A stretch of DNA of 64,000 bases, taken from the NCBI GenBank assembly GCA_033063855.1, contig CP093831.1:27342001-27406000 (forward strand). Direction: 5' to 3'. The translations under genes were made by a program, and so were the position numbers. Source of the DNA: Smittia aterrima. Lineage: Eukaryota > Arthropoda > Insecta > Diptera > Chironomidae. Under the pieces are notes generated by a model, which worked only from the letters and a program-made list of their open reading frames with translations, was not told the DNA's origin and made no database searches. Below are positions 21,485-32,772 of this stretch, in pieces (positions within the stretch are counted from its first letter, which is position 1; the number at the start of each line of letters is the position of its first letter).

Positions 21485-24400
21485 TTAGAGTTCCTCAACC
21501 CTTTCGCTAATATTTTCAAATTTCTTCTTCTCAAGTTCTGTCAAATTTTCTTCAATAAATGGCTTAAAGATCGTCATTCTCTGGTCGAAGTATTTTTTCT
21601 CGAATAGTTTCTCATAAAGAGTCTTTCCGTTCTTATCTGTCTTCATCAAAATCTTCTTCTGAGTCGAAACATCGAAGAGATCTTGAATAAGAGACCAAAG
21701 AGCTTTTAACGTTGCAACATGGTCTACAGAAGTAAACCTGACAGGAGTAAACAAAATATTTTCTCCATTCTTTTTGTCCCTCTTCAGCATGTCCCTCATT
21801 TTTCCTTCTCCGAGAGTTTTCATGTACAAATCTTTGATCGCGAGAAATGTTTTATGATCAATACTATTAAGCGTGGCACAGTCGAATGAATTATCTCCAT
21901 ATTCATTTTCTATATTCAAAATTTTTTCTTTTTCTTCGTCCGATAGATCTTCAGTTAGAAGTCTCCAAAATGAAGTAAAAACTTCTTTCTTGCACAAAAT
22001 TGCTTTCAGCATTAGTGGAGTCGTTCCATTTCTTTTTGGCTTCTTGAGAAGAGTTTTGAAATCATTTTCGTCAAGAATTCTTCGAAGCAAGTTCCACAAT
22101 TTCTCAAAATCTTCAATGTCTGCAACCGAAATGTGTCTGCAAACTTCATAATAAATTGATCCTCCGTCGATTGTCAATGAGTTCAAGTAATGTTGAAAAT
22201 ATTCCAAACCAAGCGCAGGTTCATTTATTTTTTCCAGTTCACTTCGCAAAGCTGTGATGTCTGCTTTTGAAAGAAACTTGAATAATAATGAATTAATAAT
22301 TGAATAAAGTTCTTCATCTGACAATTGATCGTAAGGCGATGAGTCATTTTGATTGCTCTTGAAAATTAATGAAACAATGCTTTCTCCGTTTTCATTTTTC
22401 TCAGTGAAATATTTCCGCAACCATCCTCTTGTTTCATCTTTGAATTGTTCCTTTTCAAGTGCAGTCAAATGTTCTTCAATAAATGGCTCAAATATTTTCA
22501 TTATCTCCTTGAAGTCTTGTCTGTTCAATATTTTCTCATAGAAAGTGTCTCCATTTGGATCTCTCATCATTAAAATTCTTTTCTGAGTCGAAACATCGAA
22601 GATTTCTTGAATAAAAGTCCAAAGATGTTTCAATGTTGCAACATTGTTGTTGTAAGGATAAAATTTGACCGAACCGAGCAAAATACTTTCTCCAAACTTT
22701 CTTTTCCTCGTCAACATGATCCTCAATTTGTCTTCTCCAAATATTTCCAAGTACAAATCTTTAACCGCAAGAAATGTTTCAGGATCTACATTAAGAGTGG
22801 CACAATCGAATGCATTATCTTCATTTTCGTTTTCTTCAATCAAAAACTTTTCTTTTTCTTCGTCTGTTAGATCTTCCGTTAAAAGTCTCCAGAAGGGAAT
22901 AAAAACTTCTTTCTTGTTTTTTATTGCTTTCCACATCAACGGAGTCGTTCCAATCCTCATGGGTTTCTTGAGAAGAGCTTTGAAATTATTTTCTCCAAAA
23001 GTTCTTCGAAGCAGCTTCCACAATTTTTTATAATCTTCAATACTTGATAAGTGAAGGCAAGCTTCTAAATAGTTTGTCCTTTCATGAATTCCATGAATTG
23101 TCTCTGAGTTTAAGAAATTTTGTAAAGTTTCTAAGCCTTGCATGGTTTCTTTTATTTTTTCCACTTCGTCAAAAAATCCTGAGATATCCTTAAGACGCAG
23201 AAATCGCAATAATTTAAGCTTCATCCGATAATCTTCGGGAAACTGATCAATTGCCAATTGGAAAAGTTCGCTTTGAAGGTAAAAATCAAAGACTTCAGGG
23301 TTTTTATTCTTATAAGCGATTGAAACGACGGTGTCTCCATTTTCAGATTTCTCAGTAAAAAAATTCAGAAAATCCTTTTCATCGAAAACTTCATGAGCCA
23401 ACTCTGCCAACTTTTTATTGAAGTAGAGCGATCCTCTTTCTGCTGTCGCCTTGAAAATATTTTCATCAATAAAATTAGACGATTTGTGTGTCCAAAGTTG
23501 CTTCAAATCTTGTTGGTCGGCACATCGACTGATGACAGTGATTAAGTTTAATAATCTTTTCTCAACAAAAGATTTAAAATATTCCGGCATCTCATCCTTC
23601 GTGAAAATTTGATCAAATGTTGACATCAAAACTTCTTTATCAATCTGTTCAATGTTCGCGCTTAAGTTCTCGAAAGCTCCATCAATAAATGATTGCACAA
23701 CTTCATAACGATAACGACGAGTGAAAACTTCTCGAACGATTCCATAAATTGATTCAATTCGCTCTTGATTCATCGGATCTTTCTCCTTTCGATCTTTTAA
23801 GTCGAAAACGTTCTTGAATAAGAAATCAGCGACGAAGAACTCAGCAAACGTTTGATGGATGAACCGAAACTTTCCTGAGCCATCAGATTTCATCAAAGCA
23901 ATTCTCGTGATTTGTTCGTCAGGCGGAGATTGAACTTCACTGAAGCACAAATCAAAATATTCCCTGAACTTTCCATCTTTGCTTTCAAAAAGAACTTTAA
24001 AAGCTTCTTTTTGATAAAACGAGTTAATGTTGAAATCAGATTTTGGTCTCAGACAACTGGTTAATTCCTTTCTAGCGTCAATTCCTTTCAACATCGATTC
24101 ACTGATCATTATTTGGATAAAGTTATCGTAGATCGAAAAAGTATTTGCTTGCATGTCCTGAACAAATTGATCGTCGGAGAAAACTGTAGCAACCATTTGT
24201 AAGAGCAAAGGATTCTTCACCGGATTGGAGTTCATGTTTAACTTTTCAAAAAATTCTTTCGTTTGATGAATTTTCTTTTTTAAGTCTTCTTCTGTAATTT
24301 CTTTTTTCTTAAAGTTTTTCTCAAGAATCTCAAGACAACTTTCCTCGGTTAATGGCATGAAAGTGAAAGCTTCAACTTCGAGTTCTTTACAAAGTTCATC

Positions 24401-26719
24401 TTTCAAGTGAGGTCTCGTTGATGTGATCAAAATATTTGCAGAAAGTGTTTTGATTGATTTGATCAACATTATGACGAACTTCTTGAAGCTTGGGCTGATC
24501 TCATCGAAGCCATCCAAGAGCAAGACAACTCGATCATCGCAAAATAAATGTTTGAAGACTTTTTCCTCGAATTCGTTGAGTTTGAAGATTTTCTTAGCGA
24601 AAAAGTTTGCGATTTCTATCGACGAATGAAAATCAGTTTTGAAGTTTTTGTCTTTCTCATAAAATTCTGAATGTTCCTTTAAATCAACAAATGCGACCCA
24701 AAAACTTTTGAATTTCCTCTTTAATTCCATTGTCAGCATCTTGAGCTCTGTTGTCTTTCCCATTCCAGGATCATCGCTTAACAAAATTAGTTTTGAAGAC
24801 TCCGCGATATTTAAAAGTTGACTTGGGTCGATCTCTTCAGATTTGTTGTTTCGAAATTTTCTTTGAACGTGAATGTCAACCTTGAGAAGTTCTAAGTCCT
24901 TGCCGATCTTGAGATAATTGTCCAAAAGTTCTTTCAACGGAACAAAATCGAGAGCTTCGCAATGAAGATCGACAATTTCGCTCAAAAGAATTTTTTCTCC
25001 TTGAAAGTTTATCATCCTTGTTATTAGGTTTTCCTTCGATTGTTCTTCCAAATCAAGCCATGAATGAGAAATCTCCAGGAAATTCGCATCTTTGATTAAA
25101 GATTCTTTGTGGTCGTGAACGAAAATTATTCTTTCGTTGATTTTATCGTTTCTCATTTTGTCAGCGATTCTCTTGATTTCCTTTTCTATTTCGTTATCAC
25201 AATCGATGACGATTATTGGCTTCATGCAAGACGAATGAGCATCTTGCGTGGACTCATACGTTTCTCTATCTTTTAAGTGATAAAGAGCAAGGAATAAAAA
25301 GTTGTAATCAGAATTGTTCGTCGTTTCTTGAAAGATCCAGTTCAATGTTAGTTGAGGACAGTTCGATAAAATCTCGATGACTTTGTTAGCATTCAAATCA
25401 AGCTCTAACATTCGCGGTATCATCAAAATCTTTGAGTCTGTCAAATGTTGAGGTTCTTTTGACTTCAATTTCCAAACTGCTGACATCAACTCAATTTCTT
25501 CTTCAAGATCTGGCAAAGTTTTCGTTTTGAAATAATCAAAAAGCTTTTTAAAAGTTTTTCTTAAAAATTTGATCCTTTCGTTGTCTCCTTGATATAAAGC
25601 GAGCAGATGAGGAACTCTCACAATAAGTTCGTCGTGCATGACGTCTTTATCACCATTGAGCGCAAGTGCAATAATTTCCTCAGTAAAAGGATTTTCCCGA
25701 CAATGCTCAAGAGCTTTTTCAAATTCTTTCTCATTTTCTGAATCATCTTTGTGATAAGGTTTGAAATTATTGTTGTAAATGCGAAAGATTGCGACATGAC
25801 AAAGCTCGTGAGCTAAAACTCCTAAAACTTCTGATCGATTTACTTTATCATCGTCTTCTGAGAAAAGTCTACTAAGATCAATAAAATCTTCTTCGTTTAA
25901 AGCTTTTGCGCCGAGATAAACTATTCCTTTGTCTGCGTAGCTCTTTCCATAAACATTTTCATTTCCTGTTGCGTCTGCGTGTTGAACTGAGTCATGATCG
26001 AAGTCGAAAATGATGTCCAAGTTCTTGATATTTGCGACGACTTTGAAGATTGCTTGAATCTCTTTCACTTCATTCAATTGCTCGTAAGCTCCGGCAATTA
26101 GCTTGAGATACTTTGGTCGATTGATTGTTGCTGAGCTTCCTCCAAAGTAAATGCTCGTTCGAGTGATCAAAGCAGTCAAATGTTCCTCGTTCGGATTTTT
26201 AATGAAATTTCTTTTGTGGATTTCACGAAGTTTGCATTTTAGAGCGTCATGGAATTGTTGAATGATATTTTCAATATTTTTCTTTCTTGCAGATTTGATT
26301 TCTTTCGCCAACAATAATTTTCCTTCGTCGAGGTTGTTAAACGAAATGTAACGATTTTGATCAAGGAAAGTGTCGACGAGTGAAGCCAGTTCATTTGGAC
26401 CTGCATTTGGATTCTGTTTCAAGTTCCTGAGAATCTCAAGAATTTCTTTCTTCAATTTCTTTTCCAATTCATTCACAATTTCATTAAAATTCTCATTTGA
26501 GTTTAAACACCAACCTCGCGATATCAAAGCTTCGTACACTGAGAGTTGTTTCGATTTGAGAGCAACCGCCGCTGCTGATTCATTGTTTTCATTGCCGAAC
26601 GGCGCGATTTCTTTTTTCTTATCTATAAAGTCACAAACGCCCGTGACATCTCCATTTTGAATTTTTAAGAAGAAACCACGATCACTAATCTCATGATCAC
26701 TATTCACTGCCACTGCCAT
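21485..26719 (-). CDS. NLR-like protein: zincin (HExxH), NACHT NTPase, ankyrin-like modules
   Basis: Intronless, 1744 residues. N-terminal ankyrin-like helices occupy about 15-70. A candidate metalloprotease centre HELCH lies at 304-308, with a possible third ligand Glu near 347. A spacer contains an NFQG motif (571-574). The NACHT module has a P-loop PGMGKTT at 651-657, an acidic Walker B motif LLLDGFDE at 733-740, STRP near 767-770, and RFIHQTFAEFF at 952-962, typical of NACHT winged-helix ends. Two homologous C-terminal units of about 230 residues follow (about 1195-1425 and 1505-1735), each with a GTTPLM ankyrin-type core. No signal peptide or membrane span is seen, so the product is probably cytosolic. 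STAND NTPases act as ligand-triggered oligomeric switches; a sensing or defence role is inference. The start ATG at 26719 is the only in-frame start near the open frame's beginning. A truncated duplicate lies at 16010-16735. Confidence 0.88.
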   Translation of the reverse strand: MAVAVNSDHEISDRGFFLKIQNGDVTGVCDFIDKKKEIAPFGNENNESAAAVALKSKQLSVYEALISRGWCLNSNENFNEIVNELEKKLKKEILEILRNLKQNPNAGPNELASLVDTFLDQNRYISFNNLDEGKLLLAKEIKSARKKNIENIIQQFHDALKCKLREIHKRNFIKNPNEEHLTALITRTSIYFGGSSATINRPKYLKLIAGAYEQLNEVKEIQAIFKVVANIKNLDIIFDFDHDSVQHADATGNENVYGKSYADKGIVYLGAKALNEEDFIDLSRLFSEDDDKVNRSEVLGVLAHELCHVAIFRIYNNNFKPYHKDDSENEKEFEKALEHCRENPFTEEIIALALNGDKDVMHDELIVRVPHLLALYQGDNERIKFLRKTFKKLFDYFKTKTLPDLEEEIELMSAVWKLKSKEPQHLTDSKILMIPRMLELDLNANKVIEILSNCPQLTLNWIFQETTNNSDYNFLFLALYHLKDRETYESTQDAHSSCMKPIIVIDCDNEIEKEIKRIADKMRNDKINERIIFVHDHKESLIKDANFLEISHSWLDLEEQSKENLITRMINFQGEKILLSEIVDLHCEALDFVPLKELLDNYLKIGKDLELLKVDIHVQRKFRNNKSEEIDPSQLLNIAESSKLILLSDDPGMGKTTELKMLTMELKRKFKSFWVAFVDLKEHSEFYEKDKNFKTDFHSSIEIANFFAKKIFKLNEFEEKVFKHLFCDDRVVLLLDGFDEISPSFKKFVIMLIKSIKTLSANILITSTRPHLKDELCKELEVEAFTFMPLTEESCLEILEKNFKKKEITEEDLKKKIHQTKEFFEKLNMNSNPVKNPLLLQMVATVFSDDQFVQDMQANTFSIYDNFIQIMISESMLKGIDARKELTSCLRPKSDFNINSFYQKEAFKVLFESKDGKFREYFDLCFSEVQSPPDEQITRIALMKSDGSGKFRFIHQTFAEFFVADFLFKNVFDLKDRKEKDPMNQERIESIYGIVREVFTRRYRYEVVQSFIDGAFENLSANIEQIDKEVLMSTFDQIFTKDEMPEYFKSFVEKRLLNLITVISRCADQQDLKQLWTHKSSNFIDENIFKATAERGSLYFNKKLAELAHEVFDEKDFLNFFTEKSENGDTVVSIAYKNKNPEVFDFYLQSELFQLAIDQFPEDYRMKLKLLRFLRLKDISGFFDEVEKIKETMQGLETLQNFLNSETIHGIHERTNYLEACLHLSSIEDYKKLWKLLRRTFGENNFKALLKKPMRIGTTPLMWKAIKNKKEVFIPFWRLLTEDLTDEEKEKFLIEENENEDNAFDCATLNVDPETFLAVKDLYLEIFGEDKLRIMLTRKRKFGESILLGSVKFYPYNNNVATLKHLWTFIQEIFDVSTQKRILMMRDPNGDTFYEKILNRQDFKEIMKIFEPFIEEHLTALEKEQFKDETRGWLRKYFTEKNENGESIVSLIFKSNQNDSSPYDQLSDEELYSIINSLLFKFLSKADITALRSELEKINEPALGLEYFQHYLNSLTIDGGSIYYEVCRHISVADIEDFEKLWNLLRRILDENDFKTLLKKPKRNGTTPLMLKAILCKKEVFTSFWRLLTEDLSDEEKEKILNIENEYGDNSFDCATLNSIDHKTFLAIKDLYMKTLGEGKMRDMLKRDKKNGENILFTPVRFTSVDHVATLKALWSLIQDLFDVSTQKKILMKTDKNGKTLYEKLFEKKYFDQRMTIFKPFIEENLTELEKKKFENISERVEEL

Positions 26720-27664
26720 GGTCAGACAATTCGGGATTCGGTATCGTCACTGAAAAGAAAAATCTTTAATTTAGGTTTATCTGCCTTATTTTTAATATTT
26801 ACGGAATATAGATTGCAAAAATTTCACGTCTGACAATCGTGTGACTTTGTTCGATTCTATTTTTAAATTGAAGAAAATTTGGTTGCCACACGGAATAAAG
26901 TTAGAGGTTTGTTAATTTTTCCCTTTCTGCATGTTCACCAGTCTTAGATACATCTCCTCCTGAGATTACTTCGGTCAAATTACCACAGTTAATTTTAATC
27001 TAGTTTCAGAATATTTAAAAGCTCAAGCGAGTTATAAATTTTCTTCTTCTCTCATGATCACTTTGTGCTTTTGAATGTGACTTATGAGATAAGAAGTAAC
27101 AAAGTATCCGACAATTTGTAAGCTTACGAGCAGAGGAAAAAAGCTTTCGAGCTTTTCCATCATTTTCATTTCAACGTTCAATATTTTTCAAACCAACGTT
27201 TTCAAGAAAAACGCTTCTAGCGCTTCGACGTCAATATTCCGAAACAAAATTGTTTTGTAAAAATTCGACAATTTATAAATAAGATCGACTGCGGTGAAAA
27301 TATTCGAAAAACAGAATTGAAAATCATTCAATTCACTTGATAACACAATTCTAATTGAGATGGCGATAACTAGAAAAGCCTCAATCCAAAAAATTAAAGA
27401 AAAATTCTAAAATCAAATCGAAAAGATAAAAAATCTATTTTTCAAGCATTTTGCAAAAAAGTTCGCGACATTTGACATCAGAAGGAATAAAAGATAATAA
27501 AGAACTGAGTGTCAAAACAGTTTGTGCTTCATTAAATTCGCTGAAATCAATAAATGCGAACAACAAAATATTTTTTCCGTGAATCAAGAGAAAAAAAAAC
27601 AATAAACAGATGAAAAAGAAAAATTAAAAGTTCAGAACATTAATTCAATCATAAAGAAACAAGA
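26720..27664. promoter_or_regulatory. Divergent intergenic region between the NACHT gene and wapl
   Basis: 945 bases, AT-rich, with no gene recognised. It must hold the promoters of two head-to-head genes. No clear TATA box could be assigned to either. Confidence 0.45.
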
Positions 27665-30600
27665 ATGTCGCGATTAAATAAGAAGCCGATGCTGTTGGAT
27701 AATTTATTGCGCGAGAAGGAAAATAAAAGTTCTGTGGCTATCGGGACGGTGATGAAATGGGGAGATTGCAAGTTCACATCGATCCGTTCATCATGTTACA
27801 GTAAGTATCAACTAATTTCATCTAAATCTTTATTTAAATACTTTTTCTTTTAAGATATGGGAGCTCTGAGTTCAACGAGTCCAATTCAAAACTCCGCCGA
27901 ATCGCCCACGGAACAAAACGAGTTAAATGACAATAAAATTACTGTTGAGCAAGTGCCGAAGCCTCGTAAATTCTTTAAAAGTCGTAACTCAGCGCCGTCG
28001 ACTGATATCCAACAGCAGATGGTTATGCAACAGCAGCAGCAATCGTCTTACCATCATCAACAACAACAATCTTATCAGAATCATCAAGCGCAAGAGCAAT
28101 CTTCAGCTGATGACGAAGATCAGAGACAAACTCCAGTGAAAAAGAAGCGCAAGTCGCCTTTGAAGAAAGCTCCGAAAGTTGAGAAGCCACCGAAGCCAGA
28201 AAAGATTCCTAAACCGAAGAAGGAGAAGAAAGTTAAAGTTGTGAAGGAAGTTGCTGAGCCAGTTTCTGAGCCGGGATCTTCAGATGCTGAGACTTCATCT
28301 CCAACAAAACGTGGAAGAGCGTACATCGAACCAACCAGATCGTCGGGACGTTCAAGGGCAAGATGTGTCAATTACAACGAAGATGCTGGTGAAGATGAAT
28401 TCTTCTCTCGAATCGAACGACGAGTCGCTCCTCGAAATGCAATGTCAGCGACAGTCACATCAGCAATCGACGAAGTTGTTACTCCCCCAGCGATCGAAGC
28501 AGAGCCTGCTCCTGTTGTCGAGACTGTTCCTTTGCCACAGCAAAGTCCCGTACTTCATCCACCGATTGTCTTACGAATTTCTAAGGTGAGTTGTAAACAT
28601 CTGTAGAACTATCACTAACACAAACGAAACATTTCCCGTCTCGCTCATTTTCTCAAATTTCGGAGAAGTAATTTTTTCTCTAGCAAGAGTGTTGTGTGTG
28701 TTCGTGATAAATAGACGATTTCTTTTTCAAGCGAGGTTTCATTAGTTTCTCCGCAAGTAACTGAATATTATCGTCGAGTGTTTGTTGCTTACATCAGCTA
28801 AGAAAATTTAGCTGATCGCTTTAATTTAAAAACTTTATTTGTTATCACAAATTCCTCGAATGAGCCAAAGAAATATGAAATGTTATTTCAACAAGCGACG
28901 ACCGACGCCGAATGTAAGTTTGTGACGTGTTTGAGTGCGATCATGAAAGTTCAGAAAATTTTACAGTAAAGCAAAGCCACACGGCCTCATTATCTTATCA
29001 CCGACTTTTTCTTATGCTTGCATCATAAGAAACAAAAAACATTGAAATGAGAAAATCGCGCCAAAGCTTTAAAAAATATTTGTTTGTATTTGAAATTTTA
29101 ATTTTTTGTATTTTTTTAGGGAACTTCTCGTCTGATCAGCACTGACAATGAAGAAAATGTAAAGTCGCCGTCGAGTAGTGATGAAAACAAGAATGAAATG
29201 AACACAGCACCGGAACTAACAACGACGACTGATGAATTGATCGCTGTTTTATCGGGAGAAGTGACAGAAGAGCCATTGAAACAACCGGAACCTAAGACCG
29301 AGAAGCTTAAAATAAGAATTAAAAAAGATTATATTCGTTCTTACAACGACAGTTTGAAGGAAGAGCAAGCCCCTGTCGTTGAAGCTGAACCTGTGCAACC
29401 AGAACCATCAACAACTCGAACTACTCGACGACGCGGTAAACTTCCCGAAGCTCCTCCTTTAAGAATTTCGCCTTTGGTTTCTGAATTCGATTCACAAAGT
29501 TCAATTCTCGGAAGTGTTAGCTCTCAGAATACAGCAACGACTGGCGGAACGAGTAACGTTGATTGTAAAGTGATTCGAAGCCGAGGATCGAGTGTTGTTA
29601 CGAGCGATATGGATGGAACTTCTCAAGCCTCTCTAGCAGCTGCTCCGCCATCAGGATCAGAGAACAACAGCAGCAACATTGCGATGGATGTGAGTGGTTC
29701 GATCGAAACAAAGTCACCTCCACAGAAGGGAAGAGGACGAGGACGTAAAAGAGTTGCTACAGATGAAATCTTGAAACCTCCAGAGCCTGCTCCTGTGTTG
29801 ACTCCTCCAAGTAAAGCTGCAGCCGTTGGAAGAAAAACGAGAAACACAAGAAACAACAAACAGGAAGCAGATGCGGCAGAAACTTCTGATGCAACTAACT
29901 CTGTGATCTCAGAAGAAACAACAAAAGTCACTGGACGAGTTACAAGAACCACACGAAATGCAACAGAATCTTCTGAGAAATCAGAAGTTGTGTCAACTCC
30001 AACGCCAGCACCTCCTCGTTTCTTTACTCGCAAGCGTAAAAATCAGACTCCACAAGAAGAAGAACCAACTGCATCGCCGATGGATGAATCGGATCAATCA
30101 AGTGCTTTAAATCTTAGTCAGAAGTCGTCAGTTGTCCCATCCGAAGTCAGTACAACATCAAGTGGAGTCGATCGACATTCATTAGCTCCTTCGACTGCTT
30201 CATCTTCATCGGTTCCGTCTGTTCCTGAGTACAAACACAAGAAACTTGTTAAACGTTCTTGGGAGCAGGACAAACTTCAACAAACAGTTGCTCCTCAAGA
30301 TACACAAGAACCACACTCAATGGTAACTCGTAGTCCAAGCAAACAAACGAATGTAAATAATAATCATGAAGCATCTCAGTCGACCGAAAATCCAGGCGTG
30401 AAACTTTTAATTTCAAAGAAGAAAGGAAGCATCTTTAAGAGTCGCGCAATGGAGAAAGACGAAGACAACAACAAGAAACGATTAAACCTTTACAAACATA
30501 AATGGGATGACGAAGACGTTGAGATGATGGACAAACCAATCGATGCCACAAAGAAACCGGAAAGTCTCAGCACAGTGAACAGCTCCACGAATGATGGTGA

Positions 30601-32495
30601 AGCCTCAGCGACAAGTCGTTTCTCAAAAAGTCAAAAATCTGAGAGTGTCGAGAAGGATCGAACATTCGATGATTTCGAAGACGACTCAGCTGCAACTGAT
30701 CTGAGAAGTGATGGGAAGAATAGTTATCAAGTTAAAGTTCGTAACGTGAAGAAAGCTCATCAGATTCAAGAAATCGGAGAGTTCCAAGAGATGGACGACG
30801 ATGTCGAATATTTACTCGATGCTCTTCAACCAAATATTCAAGTCGCGACTCGATGCTTATCAGCTCTTCAACTCGCATCGAAATGCATGACTCCGTCTTT
30901 TCGAATGCACATTCGTGCTCATGGAATTGTGCCAAAGTTCTTCAAGGCATTGGAGGACTCACCAAGCGATCCGAGCTTAGGACTTTGTACAGCGATGGTG
31001 ATGTTCGCGCTATCACAAGATACTTTGAAAATGGATTTGAATCGTGGCTCTCTTGAGCTTATGCTGAATCTTCTTGAATGTGAGAGCAGTCTTAAGCAAT
31101 ACCCGAAAGATATTGCGATGAACAAAACGCATCTCGAGAGAAAACAAAAAGTTCGTGAGCTTTGCGAAGAAATTCAAAGTCAGGGAAAGTCAATTCATCT
31201 CAACTTGGATAACATCACAGCAGCTCAACTTGCAATGGAAAGTCTTCTATCGCTCACTTCAAAACGAGCTGGTGAATGGCTTAAAGAAGATCTTCGTGAG
31301 TTAGGCGGCATCGAGCATATCATTCGAACAGTCTGCGAGTGTTGTAATCAGATCACAGAGTTCGTTGAAGAATGGACAGAGCCGCTACTCGAAAAGCTCA
31401 ACAAGATTGAACGATGCCTTCGAATTCTCGAGAACGTAACCAGCAACAATGAGGAGAATCAAAAGTACACTCTGCACTACAAATCACAAATCTTCGTGAA
31501 GACGCTTTGTCGGTTCTTCAGTTTATTGCAGAAGGAACTTTCAATTTATCCAACAACTGATGGAAGTCCTAAAGAGTCGGAAGGTGTTGCAATTAGAGAA
31601 GCTCTCATTCCACTTCTTAAAGTCATCATCAATCTAACTCATCCGTTTAACGACAGAGGTTTGTTGAAAATATTTTCTTTTTCGTTTCGATTGTTTCTAA
31701 CAAAAACTTATTTCAGCAATTGGCAGCGTTTTCTTCGGCGATGTTAAGGACATTTTCCCTGTTTCCCTTCACATTTTACTGTTCGCTCCCAGCTACGTTC
31801 CGAAAAGACTTCAATTTGACATAAATGTTTTAGTAAGTTTGGAATCTTTCTTCAAGAAAATGATTTTTTATTAATTTTAATATTTCATTCAACAGACTCT
31901 TGTACTTCTTAACAATCTTGCACAATCTAACGAAAAGAATCGTCAGAGCATTATGCAATTGTCTATCCCAACCGAAGAGTTTGGTCGTGAGAAGCAGCCA
32001 GCAATTAAATCGATCGTTGAATATTTTTACAAATGCGAAGATAATGCGAGGTAAGCTTTAAAGTTCAAGAAATATTTCTTTGAATCTAAAAATCTTTTTA
32101 TTCCTTTAGAATGATTAAGAAGATGACCGACGAGATCCTCGACAATCAAAAGTCACAAGACGAGGCCGTCATTCAAAACTCAGGCAGTCACATGGAGCAC
32201 ACGATTCTTGCCAGCATCACAAGTATTCTCATCGGATTTGTGGTCATGGACAATGAAAGCAACGAGCAAACAGTTAGGAAATATCTGCGCGATGGAAAGT
32301 TCTCGGGAATGGTCGGAACACTTGTGCAGTATTACGATTTCTTGAATCTCACAATCAGCGTAAGTTACAAACAAGTTTTTAAATTCGTCAAACTTTCTTA
32401 TTTCATTTCTTTCTCAGTCTGAAGCATCTTCGTTGGCTCAGGTGAAAACCATCAAAAGCGTGATTGATTACTTGCGTAATTGCGATCCTGAGTAA
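27665..32495 (+). CDS. wapl: Wings apart-like, cohesin release factor
   Basis: Seven coding exons: 27665-27800, 27855-28585, 29120-31658, 31717-31832, 31896-32050, 32110-32359 and 32418-32495. They join in frame to 1334 residues. The N-terminus (EKEN, GTVMKWG, FTS) matches the conserved start of insect Wapl and supports the ATG at 27665. A long low-complexity region follows: Gln-rich at about residues 100-125, Lys/Pro-rich, Ser/Thr-rich. The conserved WAPL helical domain covers about 800-1330 (EIGEFQEMDDDVEYLLDALQ onward). Wapl with Pds5 opens the cohesin ring to release it from chromatin. AATAAA lies at 32712-32717. The protein is shorter than the Drosophila one mainly in the disordered region. 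Intron 2 is 534 bases, the others about 54-63. Confidence 0.95.
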
Positions 32496-32772
32496 AACCT
32501 TAAATCGACTTCTTTCGCATCATGTAGACTTAAATTTCATTTATTTACGTTTATCAGTCTATGTACTTAAAGTTTGTCTAGAATTTCTCGATTTTATTTA
32601 AGTAACTTTTGTCTCCAGTTGGCAGTCGAATTTTTAAATAGATGTTAGATTAATTTACTCGATTGCTGAATAGTTTTGTAAGGAATTCGATGTCATTTAA
32701 AGAAGTTGACAAATAAACAAATTGCACAAAATAATTAATTTATGAAAAATCTGTTTTATTGAGAAGACTTTC
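32496..32772. terminator. Convergent 3' ends of wapl and the THAP-hydrolase gene
   Basis: The wapl poly(A) signal AATAAA is at 32712-32717. On the minus strand an AATAAA (plus-strand TTTATT at 32755-32760) follows the THAP-hydrolase stop within about 13 bases, giving that gene an extremely short 3' UTR. The two signals lie about 40 bases apart on opposite strands. Confidence 0.7.
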
